From JAEZHK01 sp040768845 (lineage in GTDB: Bacteria; Bacillota; Clostridia; Christensenellales; Aristaeellaceae): a stretch of 64,000 nt of DNA. Location: positions 124,001 through 188,000 of the forward strand of contig JAXGME010000002.1 of NCBI GenBank assembly GCA_040768845.1, given 5' to 3'. A program made the translations under genes and the position numbers. Below, one piece after another: positions 49,438 through 57,447 of the stretch; positions within the stretch are counted from its first letter, which is position 1, and the number at the start of each line of letters is the position of its first letter. The notes under the pieces were generated by a model, which saw only the letters and a list, made by a program, of their open reading frames with translations, did not search any database and was not told where the DNA came from.

Positions 49438-50917
49438 GGCCCATGACCTCCGGAAGGCTGTCGATGATCTCCTGCGGCCCCATCGACACCACGCCGTACT
49501 TCTCCGCCGCCCTCTCCCCCGCCAGCCCGTGCAGCTCGTCCGCCACCCAGGCCGCCTTCTCCGGCGGCAGCCCCTGGGCCAAGAGCGCGCCCGCAAGGCC
49601 CGTCAGCACATCGCCGCTGCCGGCCCGCGCCATGCCCGGGGTGCCGGAGGCGCTCAGATACAGCTTTTCCCCCGCGATGACGCTGGCGGGGCCTTTGAGG
49701 ACGGCCACCGCCCCCAGCGCCCGAAGGGCGCGGGCCCCCTCGATCAGGTTTTCCGGCTTCGCGCCGAGGAGTCGCGCCGCCTCGCCCGGATGGGGCGTGA
49801 GGACGTGCCGGGGCGCGATCAGCGAGCGCAGCGCCCGGTGCTCCGCCAGGATGTTGAGGGCATCCGCGTCCAACACGGCGGGCAGCCCCGATTCCAGCAC
49901 CAGCCGCACCGCGCCGGGGTGGGCGCGGCCCAGCCCCGGCCCGACGGCGGCGGCGGTCTTTCCGGAAAGCGCCGCGGCCAGCCGGGGCAGCGCCGCTTCC
50001 GCGATCACGCCCTCCGACTCCGACAGCGGAAGGCACAGCGCCCCCGGCGCGCCCAGCTGCAAAATGGGCACAATGGATTCCGGGCAGGCGACGGTGACCA
50101 GCCCGGCGCCGCCGCGCAGCGCCGCGCGGGCGGCCAGGAGCGCCGCGCCCGCCATGCCCACCGAGCCCGCCACCAGCAGAAGATGGCCGAAGGTGGTCTT
50201 GTGGCTCTCGCGGGCGCGGCGGGGCAGCGCACCCGCCAGGTCCGCCCGCTCGACCAGAAGCGCCCCGTCCGTCACGTCGCCGGACAGCCCCACCGGCCGC
50301 ACCAGCACCTCGCCGCAGTGCTCCGGCCCCGCGGACAGAATATGCCCGCTCTTCAAATGTTCAAATGTAATGGTGACGTCGGCCATCACCGCCTCGCCCG
50401 GCGCGCGGCCCGTGGTGGCGTCCAGCCCCGAGGGCACGTCCACCGCCGCCACCAGGCTGCCCAGGCGCCGGTCAGCCGCCATGCGCCGGACCAGCGCCGC
50501 CGCCGCGCCCTCCAGCGGGCGCGCAAGGCCGATGCCAAAAAGCGCGTCCACCCAGGCGTCCGGCCGCTCGCCGGGCGCGTCGGGGCCGCGGAACCACACC
50601 CGGGGCGTTTCGTGGGCGCGCACGCAGTTGAGAAGCGCGTCGCCCTTGAGGCGCGCCTCCTCCCCCAGCGGGATCACCACCGACCGGCCGCCTTTTCCGG
50701 CGTACAGCCGGGCCGCGGCGTAGCCGTCCCCGCCGTTCATGCCCGGCCCGCAGGCAAAATAAACCAGCCCGCGGCATCCCAGCCGTTCCGCAAGATCATC
50801 CGCCACCGCGCCGGCGGCCCGCTCCATCACATCGACGGAGCGGACGCCCCGCCCAAAGCACGCCGCCTCCAGCGCGCGCATTCCCTCCGCCGTGACAACC
50901 GTCCGCATCCATTCCAC
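49427..50917 (-). CDS. nnrD: Bifunctional NAD(P)H-hydrate epimerase/dehydratase
   Basis: A 496-residue metabolite-repair enzyme. The N-terminal YjeF_N/NnrE domain (about 1-205) carries GPGMNGGDGYAAARL and DALFGIG; the C-terminal ribokinase-like NnrD domain carries LTPHPGEAARLL, LKGPASVIA and GSGDVLTG. It repairs damaged (hydrated) NADH and NADPH using ADP. The fused form is common in bacteria. acpS and alr, frequent neighbours, are absent. Confidence 0.94.
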   Translation of the reverse strand: MEWMRTVVTAEGMRALEAACFGRGVRSVDVMERAAGAVADDLAERLGCRGLVYFACGPGMNGGDGYAAARLYAGKGGRSVVIPLGEEARLKGDALLNCVRAHETPRVWFRGPDAPGERPDAWVDALFGIGLARPLEGAAAALVRRMAADRRLGSLVAAVDVPSGLDATTGRAPGEAVMADVTITFEHLKSGHILSAGPEHCGEVLVRPVGLSGDVTDGALLVERADLAGALPRRARESHKTTFGHLLLVAGSVGMAGAALLAARAALRGGAGLVTVACPESIVPILQLGAPGALCLPLSESEGVIAEAALPRLAAALSGKTAAAVGPGLGRAHPGAVRLVLESGLPAVLDADALNILAEHRALRSLIAPRHVLTPHPGEAARLLGAKPENLIEGARALRALGAVAVLKGPASVIAGEKLYLSASGTPGMARAGSGDVLTGLAGALLAQGLPPEKAAWVADELHGLAGERAAEKYGVVSMGPQEIIDSLPEVMGLAL

Positions 50918-50961
50918 CCCCCGGTGCCCCTATTGTATCCCAGCAGGGCGTCCGGGTCAAA

Positions 50962-50991
50962 CAAAACCCCGCCCGGCTTTCGGGCGGGGTT
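50962..50991 (-). terminator. Terminator of the spore-surface-like gene
   Basis: AACCCCGCCCG / CGGGCGGGGTT stem with a short loop, followed on the minus strand by TTGTTTG. Lies 10 bp after the stop codon at 51001. Confidence 0.85.
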
Positions 50992-51000
50992 CTGGGCGGA

Positions 51001-51660
51001 TCAATTCACCTTCAGCAGGGTGATGGAGGCCAGCAGACTGTCGTCGGCAATCCGGAAGGCGTTTGAGGATCGGATGGAGAGCACGTCATCCGCATCGGCG
51101 GATACCACCGCGTCAAACGCGTAGCACGCGGAGGAACCCGTGGTGGTCTTGACGATGTCGATGGCGGTGCCGGGAACGGCTTCGCCGTTCACGGCCAGCC
51201 ACAGCCGGGTGGTCAGCGTTTCGTTGGCGGGCACGATGATTTTGACAAACACCAGGTAGACGCCGCCGCAGACCAGCCGGAACTCGCCGCGGCAGTGCAG
51301 AAACGCGCCGCTTGTGTAGCTGCAGGTGGATTCGAGGGGCAGCCGTCCGCCGGGCTCGTGCACGGCGAGAACGCCGCTCTGGGTGCAGCAGGCGTAGATG
51401 TTGTTGGCCCAGTCGCGGTCGCAGGGCTCGGGATCGGGCGGGCAGGGGCCGCGATAGATCGGATCGCGGAAGAACTCGCCTTCAAAGCAGTCCGGCGGCG
51501 TGGCGCAGTCGCAGCAGCCCCGGGGGTCAAAATCCCTGCAGGGCCTGCGGCGGTGATCGTCGCCTCCGTGACAGTCAAAATCGCGGTGGCCGCAATCCCG
51601 GTGACCGCAGCCCCGATGGCCGCAGCCGCCGCGACGCCTTTGATTGAGAACATATGACAC
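51001..51660 (-). CDS. Cys/His/Arg-rich protein with BclA-like C-terminal domain, probably spore surface
   Basis: A 219-residue protein without signal peptide. Residues 1-60 hold repeated CGHRGCGHRDCGHR units and many Cys, His, Asp and Arg, suggesting metal binding or cross-linking. Residues about 85-219 form a beta-rich jelly-roll like the C-terminal part of exosporium/collagen-like proteins. Such layouts occur in spore coat and exosporium proteins that are assembled from the mother cell. GTG start with AAAGGAG 9 nt upstream. Family assignment is by pattern only. Confidence 0.7.
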   Translation of the reverse strand: MSYVLNQRRRGGCGHRGCGHRDCGHRDFDCHGGDDHRRRPCRDFDPRGCCDCATPPDCFEGEFFRDPIYRGPCPPDPEPCDRDWANNIYACCTQSGVLAVHEPGGRLPLESTCSYTSGAFLHCRGEFRLVCGGVYLVFVKIIVPANETLTTRLWLAVNGEAVPGTAIDIVKTTTGSSACYAFDAVVSADADDVLSIRSSNAFRIADDSLLASITLLKVN

Positions 51661-51709
51661 GATTCTTCGCTCCTTTCGGGGGAATCCGTGCCATACTATG
51701 CATCCTCCA

Positions 51710-52306
51710 CTAGGGTAGTGCCACCCGCGCGCCGCCGCGAAACGCCTCGAAGTGCAGAAAGGGCGGAAACGCGCCGGCCGCGGGCACGCTTTCGCCCACC
51801 GTGCCCACGGCCTGCCCCCGCCGCACCCGTTCGCCCGCCGTCACCGCGAACTTCCCCGCCAGGTTGCCGTACCGGAGGACGAGCCCGTCCTCCGCCCGGG
51901 TTTCCACCAGATACCCCCGCTGCGGGTCGTACCCGACAAAGGTCACGGTTCCGTCGGCGGCGGCCAGGACCGCCTCGCCCGCCCCGGCGGCGATGTCCAC
52001 GCCCGGGTGGGTTTCGTACTGTCCCAGCGGCGCAAACCACGCGGGCTCCGGCTGGTACGCCCGCAGAATCTCCCGCCCGGAAACCGGCCAGGCGAGTTCG
52101 GGCGCGGAGGTGGCCGCGGGCGTCGGCGCGGGAGCGAGGGCCGCGGCGGCGGGGATCGGGGCGGCGGCCGACGGGGCGGGCGCAATGCGCCCGCGGGCGT
52201 ACACCGCCGCGCCGGCCACCAGCGCGAGGCACAGCGCCGCCGTCAGATAAAACCCCCGTGCCTTCCAGAACCGGACAAGCGCGTTCATCCGGGCCTTCAT
52301 CTTCAT
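51710..52306 (-). CDS. SpoIIQ-like M23 protein with degenerate active site
   Basis: A 198-residue membrane-anchored protein: one membrane helix near 18-38, an Ala/Pro linker, and an M23/LytM domain from about 72. The zinc ligands His and Asp of THPGVDIAA and the last His of FLHFEAF remain, but the first His of HxH is Phe and the usual YxHL histidine is Asn (RYGNLA). The size and anchor recall SpoIIQ, the forespore partner of SpoIIIAH, which is also degenerate in Bacillus. No spoIID or spoIIIA genes lie nearby. Confidence 0.78.
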   Translation of the reverse strand: MKMKARMNALVRFWKARGFYLTAALCLALVAGAAVYARGRIAPAPSAAAPIPAAAALAPAPTPAATSAPELAWPVSGREILRAYQPEPAWFAPLGQYETHPGVDIAAGAGEAVLAAADGTVTFVGYDPQRGYLVETRAEDGLVLRYGNLAGKFAVTAGERVRRGQAVGTVGESVPAAGAFPPFLHFEAFRGGARVALP

Positions 52307-52413
52307 CCTTTATCGCCTCCAAAGCGAGTATGCGCCGTTTTCGAACCGGCATTCGCCCCGCGTCATAGAATGGAAGGCGGCGCGCGGACGCGCGGATTTG
52401 GGAGGTGCATCGG

Positions 52414-53202
52414 ATGACGCCCTGGCAGCTTTCGCTTTTGTGTCAGCTGGCATACTACGATTTTCCCGTGGGCGACGGGGCGCTGGGCAGGACGGCCGCG
52501 TCCCTGGCGCAATCGCTGCTCGACGAAAACGGGGAGCTGCCGCCCTACGGACGGCAGCCCCTCGAGGCCATCACACAGGACCCGGTGGTGGGGCCGATGG
52601 TGCTCATCGCCCGCCGGGTGGACCAGACCCAGCCGGGCTTCGCCGCCTACGCCTTTTCCTCGCCGGAGGCGGGCCGCGTGGCGGCGATGCGACCCACCGA
52701 GTCCCACACGTCGCTTTCGGGAATCATGGACTGGTCGGACAACTTTCTGGCGCCGCTGGTGGGCTCGAACCAGTACCCGGCGGTGGAGGCGTTTGTCAAC
52801 CGCTTCCCGGAGGGGCGGCTCGTGCTGACGGGGCACTCCAAGGGCGCCCACAACGCGCTGTACGGCCTGGCGGTGGCGAAAAACGCCGGCGCGGAGTGCG
52901 TGGCATTTGACGGCCAGGGCTTCGCCCGCTGCCAGCTGACCGAGGCGCAAAAGGCGCGCCTTCGCGAGCGCGCCGTCAACTACGTGACCCGGAACGACCC
53001 CGTGGGGGCGCTGCTCTACCACCCGGAGCGCAGGGTGTTCACGGCGCAGACCTGCGATGTCGCCCACGCCCTCGGCTGCATGGCTTTTGACGAGGCCGGC
53101 TACCCGGTCCCCGCCCGGCGGCCGCTGTGGTCGTACCTGGTGCAGGCGCTGACCACCGCGTTGGCCGCCGGCTGGGGCAGGGACTGCGCCGCGCCCCGTT
53201 GA
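52414..53202 (+). CDS. Mbeg1/DUF2974-like lipase-fold protein
   Basis: A 262-residue alpha/beta hydrolase. The nucleophile elbow is GHSKGAHNALYG, as in DUF2974 (Mbeg1-like) proteins; a conserved Asp and His appear in TRNDPVGALLYHPER and DVAHALG. No signal peptide. Biological substrate unknown. Start at 52414 has GGGAGG 8 nt upstream; an in-frame GTG three codons earlier overlaps the ribosome binding site. Confidence 0.83.
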   Translation: MTPWQLSLLCQLAYYDFPVGDGALGRTAASLAQSLLDENGELPPYGRQPLEAITQDPVVGPMVLIARRVDQTQPGFAAYAFSSPEAGRVAAMRPTESHTSLSGIMDWSDNFLAPLVGSNQYPAVEAFVNRFPEGRLVLTGHSKGAHNALYGLAVAKNAGAECVAFDGQGFARCQLTEAQKARLRERAVNYVTRNDPVGALLYHPERRVFTAQTCDVAHALGCMAFDEAGYPVPARRPLWSYLVQALTTALAAGWGRDCAAPR

Positions 53203-53206
53203 CCCC

Positions 53207-54079
53207 TCACAGCGGGGGAATCTTCCCCTCCAGCACCGGCCAGTTTCCGAATTCCGGCGGCGGCGGAGCCTCAAATTTCAGCGTCGCGCCGGTCATCGGG
53301 TGGACGAGGGCGATGCGGAAGGCGTGCAACGCAAAGCGGCCCGGAAGGCACGCGGCCTCCTCGCCGTAGAGAAAGTCGCCCCACACCGGGCAGCCCAGGT
53401 GCGCCATGTGCACGCGGATCTGGTGGGTTCGCCCGGTCTCCAGCCGGAGCTGCACGAGGGCCAGGCCGCCCCGCTCCGCCAGCAGCCGGTAGCGGGTGCG
53501 GGCGGGCCTGCCCTCCGGCGACACCTGCCGCCGGACGGTGGCGCCGGGCGCCTTGGCAATCGGCGCATCCACCGCACCCTCGTCCCGGGGCGGCCTGCCC
53601 ACCGTCACCGCCAGGTATTCCCGCATGAAGCCTTCGCCGTGGAGCATCCGGCTCAGCAGCATCTGCGCGTGGGGATGCCTGGCCACCGCCATCAGCCCGC
53701 TGGTGCCCTTGTCCAGCCGGTTGACCGGGCGAAACACGTAGGGCTCGCCAAAGCGGGCCGCCAGCCGGTTTTCCAGCGCCATGCCCTCCTGCCGCGGGGA
53801 GGCCTGGCAGGGCAGCGGCGCGGGCTTTGAAACAATCAGCATGTCCTCGTCCTCATAGACCACGTCCACGGGGACGAAATCCGGCGGTATGCCGGAGGCC
53901 TCGTCGCGCATCACAACGGAGATCACCTGCCCGGCGCATACCGCCTGATCCGCCCGGGCGGGCGCGCCGTCCACCAAAACGCCGCCCCGGACCTTCAGCG
54001 ATGAAAACACGTGCTGGGAGAAGCCCATCCGCCCCCGCACCAGCCGGCGCAAAAGCCGCCCGCCCTCCTCCGGCGGCAC
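53207..54079 (-). CDS. RluA-family pseudouridine synthase
   Basis: A 290-residue RNA pseudouridine synthase (RluD/YhcT type). S4-like N-terminal domain (RLVRGRMGFSQHVFSSLKVRGGVLVDG), catalytic Asp in NRLDKGTSG, and the ending ETGRTHQIRVHM. GTG at 54079 is the first standard start, but homology appears to begin a few codons earlier (VRILTYTV), where the codon in front is GTC and GGGAGG lies 8 nt upstream. So the true start may be non-standard or mutated. Convergent with the lipase-like gene. Confidence 0.88.
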   Translation of the reverse strand: MPPEEGGRLLRRLVRGRMGFSQHVFSSLKVRGGVLVDGAPARADQAVCAGQVISVVMRDEASGIPPDFVPVDVVYEDEDMLIVSKPAPLPCQASPRQEGMALENRLAARFGEPYVFRPVNRLDKGTSGLMAVARHPHAQMLLSRMLHGEGFMREYLAVTVGRPPRDEGAVDAPIAKAPGATVRRQVSPEGRPARTRYRLLAERGGLALVQLRLETGRTHQIRVHMAHLGCPVWGDFLYGEEAACLPGRFALHAFRIALVHPMTGATLKFEAPPPPEFGNWPVLEGKIPPL

Positions 54080-54399
54080 GGTATAGGTCAGGATTCTGAC
54101 GGGGACCGCCTCCCTTCGATGGAAAACGGGCCGCGCTCATGGCGCGGCCCGCCAAAGCACCGAAAAACCCCGCGGTTTTTTCGATGCGATGAGAAAGGGT
54201 CTGCGTGCGCCTGAAATTCTCTGGAATTTCCGGGCAGCGCACTGACCAAAGGTACGGATAGCGCCACCAGTGTGCGCACTGATGGTGCCATCCCGTTCCC
54301 GGCGTGCACGCCGCCGGGAACGATTAAAGCATAACGGGGGCTTTGATGATGGTCTGACGGGCCGCGCTCATGGCGCGCCCGTCGCGTAATCCGGATGTC
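54080..54399. other. Gene-free stretch with a cluster of inverted repeats
   Basis: No coding region seen. At least five perfect or near-perfect hairpins: 54128-54150 (GGGCCGCGC arms, loop TCATG), 54163-54181 (AAAAACC arms), 54213-54230 (GAAATTC arms), 54265-54287, 54294-54322 (11-bp CGTTCCCGGCG arms), and 54356-54383 (a second copy of the GGCCGCGCTCATGGCGCG motif). The repeats at both ends share an 18-bp core 231 bp apart. Some may be terminators for the caspase-like gene and an attenuator for rluA. Confidence 0.7.
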
Positions 54400-57186
54400 T
54401 CAGACGGGTTCGGAGGTCCCCGACGCGTCGTCCAGGGTGTCGTCCGGGGTCGTGGTGCCGTCCGGGGCAGCGTCGCCGCCCAGGGCGGCGTCCCCCGCCG
54501 CGGCTTCGTCCGCCTCCGTCATGATGGTCGCGGCGGCGCCGCGCAGATCCAACCCGTCCAGCTCCGGGCGTTCGTCCAGGCTGAACTTGTAGTCCGCCAC
54601 GGCCATCTTGCCGTTCATCAACTGGTTCTTGCCCCGCTCGATGTCCCGGAGCTCGATAACCTGGCCGTCCTGAAGGGTCAGGATCAGCTTACCGGCGTAG
54701 GGAAGCTTCACGGTCTTGCCGCTCTTGTTGGCGAAGTAAACTTCCACCACCAGGTTGCCGCCCTTGTAGTAGATGTGACGGGCGCTGACATAAACCTTCT
54801 TTTCCTTCTCCGTGACGGGCTTTTTGTAGATCGCCTCGTTGCCGGTGACGGTAATCTTGCAGTCGGCCTTGACCTTTCCGGAGGAGGCGCGGATGATCAC
54901 CTTGCCGGAGGACACCGCGGTGACCAGGCCGTTTTCGTCCACCGTGGCGACCTTTTTATCGCTGGAGGCCCACTTGACGGCGCCCACGCCCGCGGACACC
55001 GGGTTGGTGTCGGCGGTCAGCTGGAGGGTGTCCTGGCCGTCCATGCCGGCGGTCAGCGTGGCGGAGGTTTGGTTGAGCTTGATGGACTTGAGGGCCACCG
55101 GCTCCACCTGCAGAAGGCACCTAGCCCGCTTGCCGTTGTGGGTCCGGGCGGTGATGACCACCTTGCCGGGGGTGAGCGCGGTAATCTTGCCGTTTTCATC
55201 CACGGTGGCCACGGTCTCGTTGCTGGAGGACCAGAAGGCCTGGGTGATGGTGGCGTTGGCGGGCGTGACCTTGACCTTGAGCTCCTGCTCGGCGCCGACG
55301 GTCATCTTCAGCTTGCCCTTGTTGATCTGGATGTTCTTGGCGGGCACGTCCACCACGCTGACCCATACGGAGGCGGTGACGCCGCTGTCCAGCGAGGCGG
55401 TGACGGTGGTCAGCCCGTTGCTCACGGCGGTCACGGTGCCCTCGCCGTCCACGGTGGCGATGGCGGGGTCCGCCGAACTCCAGGTGGTGTTGAGGATCAG
55501 GCCGGAGGGCAGCACCTTGGCGGTCAGCTTCTGGGTGCCGTCCTTTTTCAGCGTCACAGGGTCGGGCGAGATGGTCAGCTCCGCGCCCTTGACGGTCACC
55601 TGCATCTCGGCGGTGACGCCGCTGGAGGCGGTGGCGGTCAGCGTGATCGTACCCGGCTTTTCGGCCACCAGAAGGCCGCTGGCGTTGATGTAGGCCACCG
55701 CGGGATCGCTGCTGGTCCAGGTGACCGTGTCGTCCTCGGGGTTCTTGGGCTCCAGCTTGTACTCCGGCTGCAGCGCGTTGCCCTCGTAGAGCTCCACGCT
55801 TTGCTTGTCCAGCTGGATGGCGGTGACTTCCTTGCCCTTGTTGACCACCCGGACGCTGGCGGCGGCGGCAATGCCCCGCTCGGTGGTGGCGGTGATCACC
55901 GCGTCGCCCAGACCCTTGGCGCTGACGTTGCCCTTTTTGTCTACGGTTGCGACGGTGGGGTCATCGGTGGTCCAGGTGACGGCCTCATCGGCCTCGGCCG
56001 GGATGAGGATCAGCTTCATCTGGCGGCTGGTGCCTTCGCCCAGCACCAGCTTTTCAATATCCAGTGCAATGCTCTCGGCAAAAGTGACGTCCCGCACGGT
56101 CACATCGCAGGCGGCGGTCAGGCCGTTGTCGGACATGGCCACGATGCGCGCCGAGCCGGCGCGGACGCCGGTGACCAGGCCGCCTTCGTCCACCGTGGCA
56201 ACGCCCAGATCGCTGGAGGCCCAGGTGATGCCGGGGCGGGTGGCGTTCGCGGGGGAAACCTGCGCCTGAAGCTGGAGGGTATAGTTGGTTGCGACCTCCG
56301 CGGCCGTCCGGTCCATGTCCACCTTGAGCACCTCGGTGTTGGCGCGCCGGGCCAGCACGGGGTAGCCGCTGTCCGCGGGGCTGACGGCCACCTGCACCTG
56401 GGGCGCGCCGCTCTCCGCGGCCACCGCGCCGTCGATGAAGGCCTTGGCCTCGGCCAGCGATACCGCGCCGTTGCCGTCCGCGTCGCCCACAAGGTCACCG
56501 GGCTGCTGCGCCTGGTAGTCGTAGCCGCAGGCGCGGGTCAGGTAGTAGGTCACCAGACCGTGGGCGTCGGTGGTGCCGCTGACGGCAGTCACCGAGGAGG
56601 CCAGCGTCGCGCCGGACAGCACAAAGTAGTGCTCCGGATCGCTGAGGAAAATGTTGGTCACGTTGTCGTTGAACTTCTGCAATACGTCCTTGGCGGTGGC
56701 GCCGCCCTTTTCGATCAGGGAGTCCGCGTAGCGGCAGTCCAGCACCACAATCTTGGTGCCCGGGATCTCGTCCAGCGCGGCCTTGAGGCGGTCAATGCGC
56801 AGCGTCTTGGCGTCAGTGCCCACGATGGAGGCCACGTCCTTGTCGCTGATGTAGCCGTGGCCCGCGAAGTACCAGAATGTCACGTCGTCGTCGTCCACGC
56901 CCCAGGCAGTCAGCTCGCTGAGGAAGCTGGAGAGCTCCGCGGCCTTGAGGTTTGTGCGGATCTTGGGCTGCTGATAGATGGCGCCCGCCTCGTTGGCGGT
57001 CTGCAGCGCAGCCCACATCCGGTTGGCGTCGGTCACGCAGCCGACCAGCGCGCTGGACGCGTAGTTGTCGATGCCGATGAGCATCGCCCGATAGGTGGTG
57101 ACGCCATCCCCCTCGGCCGCGGCCGGAAGGCCCGTCAACACCGCCATCAAGAACGCCAGTGCCAAGCATTGAGCCCATTTCCTCAT
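54400..57186 (-). CDS. Secreted caspase-like protease with EF-hand and six Ig-like (Big_2) domains
   Basis: A 928-residue exported protein. Signal peptide to about residue 25 (AAAEG); peptidase C14/caspase-like domain at about 32-225 with catalytic His110 (YFAGHGY) and Cys151 (VLDCRYADS); one calcium-type EF-hand loop DADGNGAVSLAE at 235-246 as in dockerins; then six Big_2 domains of about 80 residues each (about 285-800), with recurring WSSSDPAVATVD motifs; then a C-terminal beta domain and an acidic tail. No sortase or S-layer anchor is visible. Start at 57186 with GGGAGG 11 nt upstream. Probably cleaves Arg/Lys sites outside the cell; substrate unknown. Confidence 0.88.
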   Translation of the reverse strand: MRKWAQCLALAFLMAVLTGLPAAAEGDGVTTYRAMLIGIDNYASSALVGCVTDANRMWAALQTANEAGAIYQQPKIRTNLKAAELSSFLSELTAWGVDDDDVTFWYFAGHGYISDKDVASIVGTDAKTLRIDRLKAALDEIPGTKIVVLDCRYADSLIEKGGATAKDVLQKFNDNVTNIFLSDPEHYFVLSGATLASSVTAVSGTTDAHGLVTYYLTRACGYDYQAQQPGDLVGDADGNGAVSLAEAKAFIDGAVAAESGAPQVQVAVSPADSGYPVLARRANTEVLKVDMDRTAAEVATNYTLQLQAQVSPANATRPGITWASSDLGVATVDEGGLVTGVRAGSARIVAMSDNGLTAACDVTVRDVTFAESIALDIEKLVLGEGTSRQMKLILIPAEADEAVTWTTDDPTVATVDKKGNVSAKGLGDAVITATTERGIAAAASVRVVNKGKEVTAIQLDKQSVELYEGNALQPEYKLEPKNPEDDTVTWTSSDPAVAYINASGLLVAEKPGTITLTATASSGVTAEMQVTVKGAELTISPDPVTLKKDGTQKLTAKVLPSGLILNTTWSSADPAIATVDGEGTVTAVSNGLTTVTASLDSGVTASVWVSVVDVPAKNIQINKGKLKMTVGAEQELKVKVTPANATITQAFWSSSNETVATVDENGKITALTPGKVVITARTHNGKRARCLLQVEPVALKSIKLNQTSATLTAGMDGQDTLQLTADTNPVSAGVGAVKWASSDKKVATVDENGLVTAVSSGKVIIRASSGKVKADCKITVTGNEAIYKKPVTEKEKKVYVSARHIYYKGGNLVVEVYFANKSGKTVKLPYAGKLILTLQDGQVIELRDIERGKNQLMNGKMAVADYKFSLDERPELDGLDLRGAAATIMTEADEAAAGDAALGGDAAPDGTTTPDDTLDDASGTSEPV

Positions 57187-57284
57187 AGGTACTAGACCTC
57201 CCGTTGAAGTCGCGCGTCTCATCCCGCGCCTATTCGACGCAAAAAGGCGCGGCCGCGATGCAAAAAAAGCATAGTTTTTTGACA

Positions 57285-57293
57285 GTATACCAT
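57285..57293 (-). promoter_or_regulatory. Extended -10 promoter of the caspase-like gene
   Basis: TGGTATACT on the minus strand in an AT-rich stretch; the leader would be about 95 nt. No good -35. Confidence 0.5.
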
Positions 57294-57375
57294 ATGTTAA
57301 GGAAAATTTCCACGCGCAATTGTTGCCAAGCCGAATTTAACAAGGGTTCCGGCCCGAGAAATTAACATGATCGGC

Positions 57376-57405
57376 TTGCGCGGGGCGCAAACCTGCTGGT
57401 ATCAT
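57376..57405 (+). promoter_or_regulatory. Promoter of glyS
   Basis: TTGCGC at 57376-57381 and TATCAT at 57400-57405, spacer 18 bp; a TACAAT at 57410-57415 is an alternative -10. The short leader has no T-box. Confidence 0.6.
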
Positions 57406-57447
57406 GATGTACAATCGGGAGAAATCATAGGATAGAGGATGATTCGG

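Noticed and set aside
51661..51709. Sigma-K type promoter before the spore-surface-like gene
   Set aside because: A CATAGTAT octamer is present but does not fit the -10 consensus fully and no AC -35 could be placed, so I did not list it.
57285..57447. T-box leader for glyS
   Set aside because: No T-box core and the leader is only about 30-40 nt.
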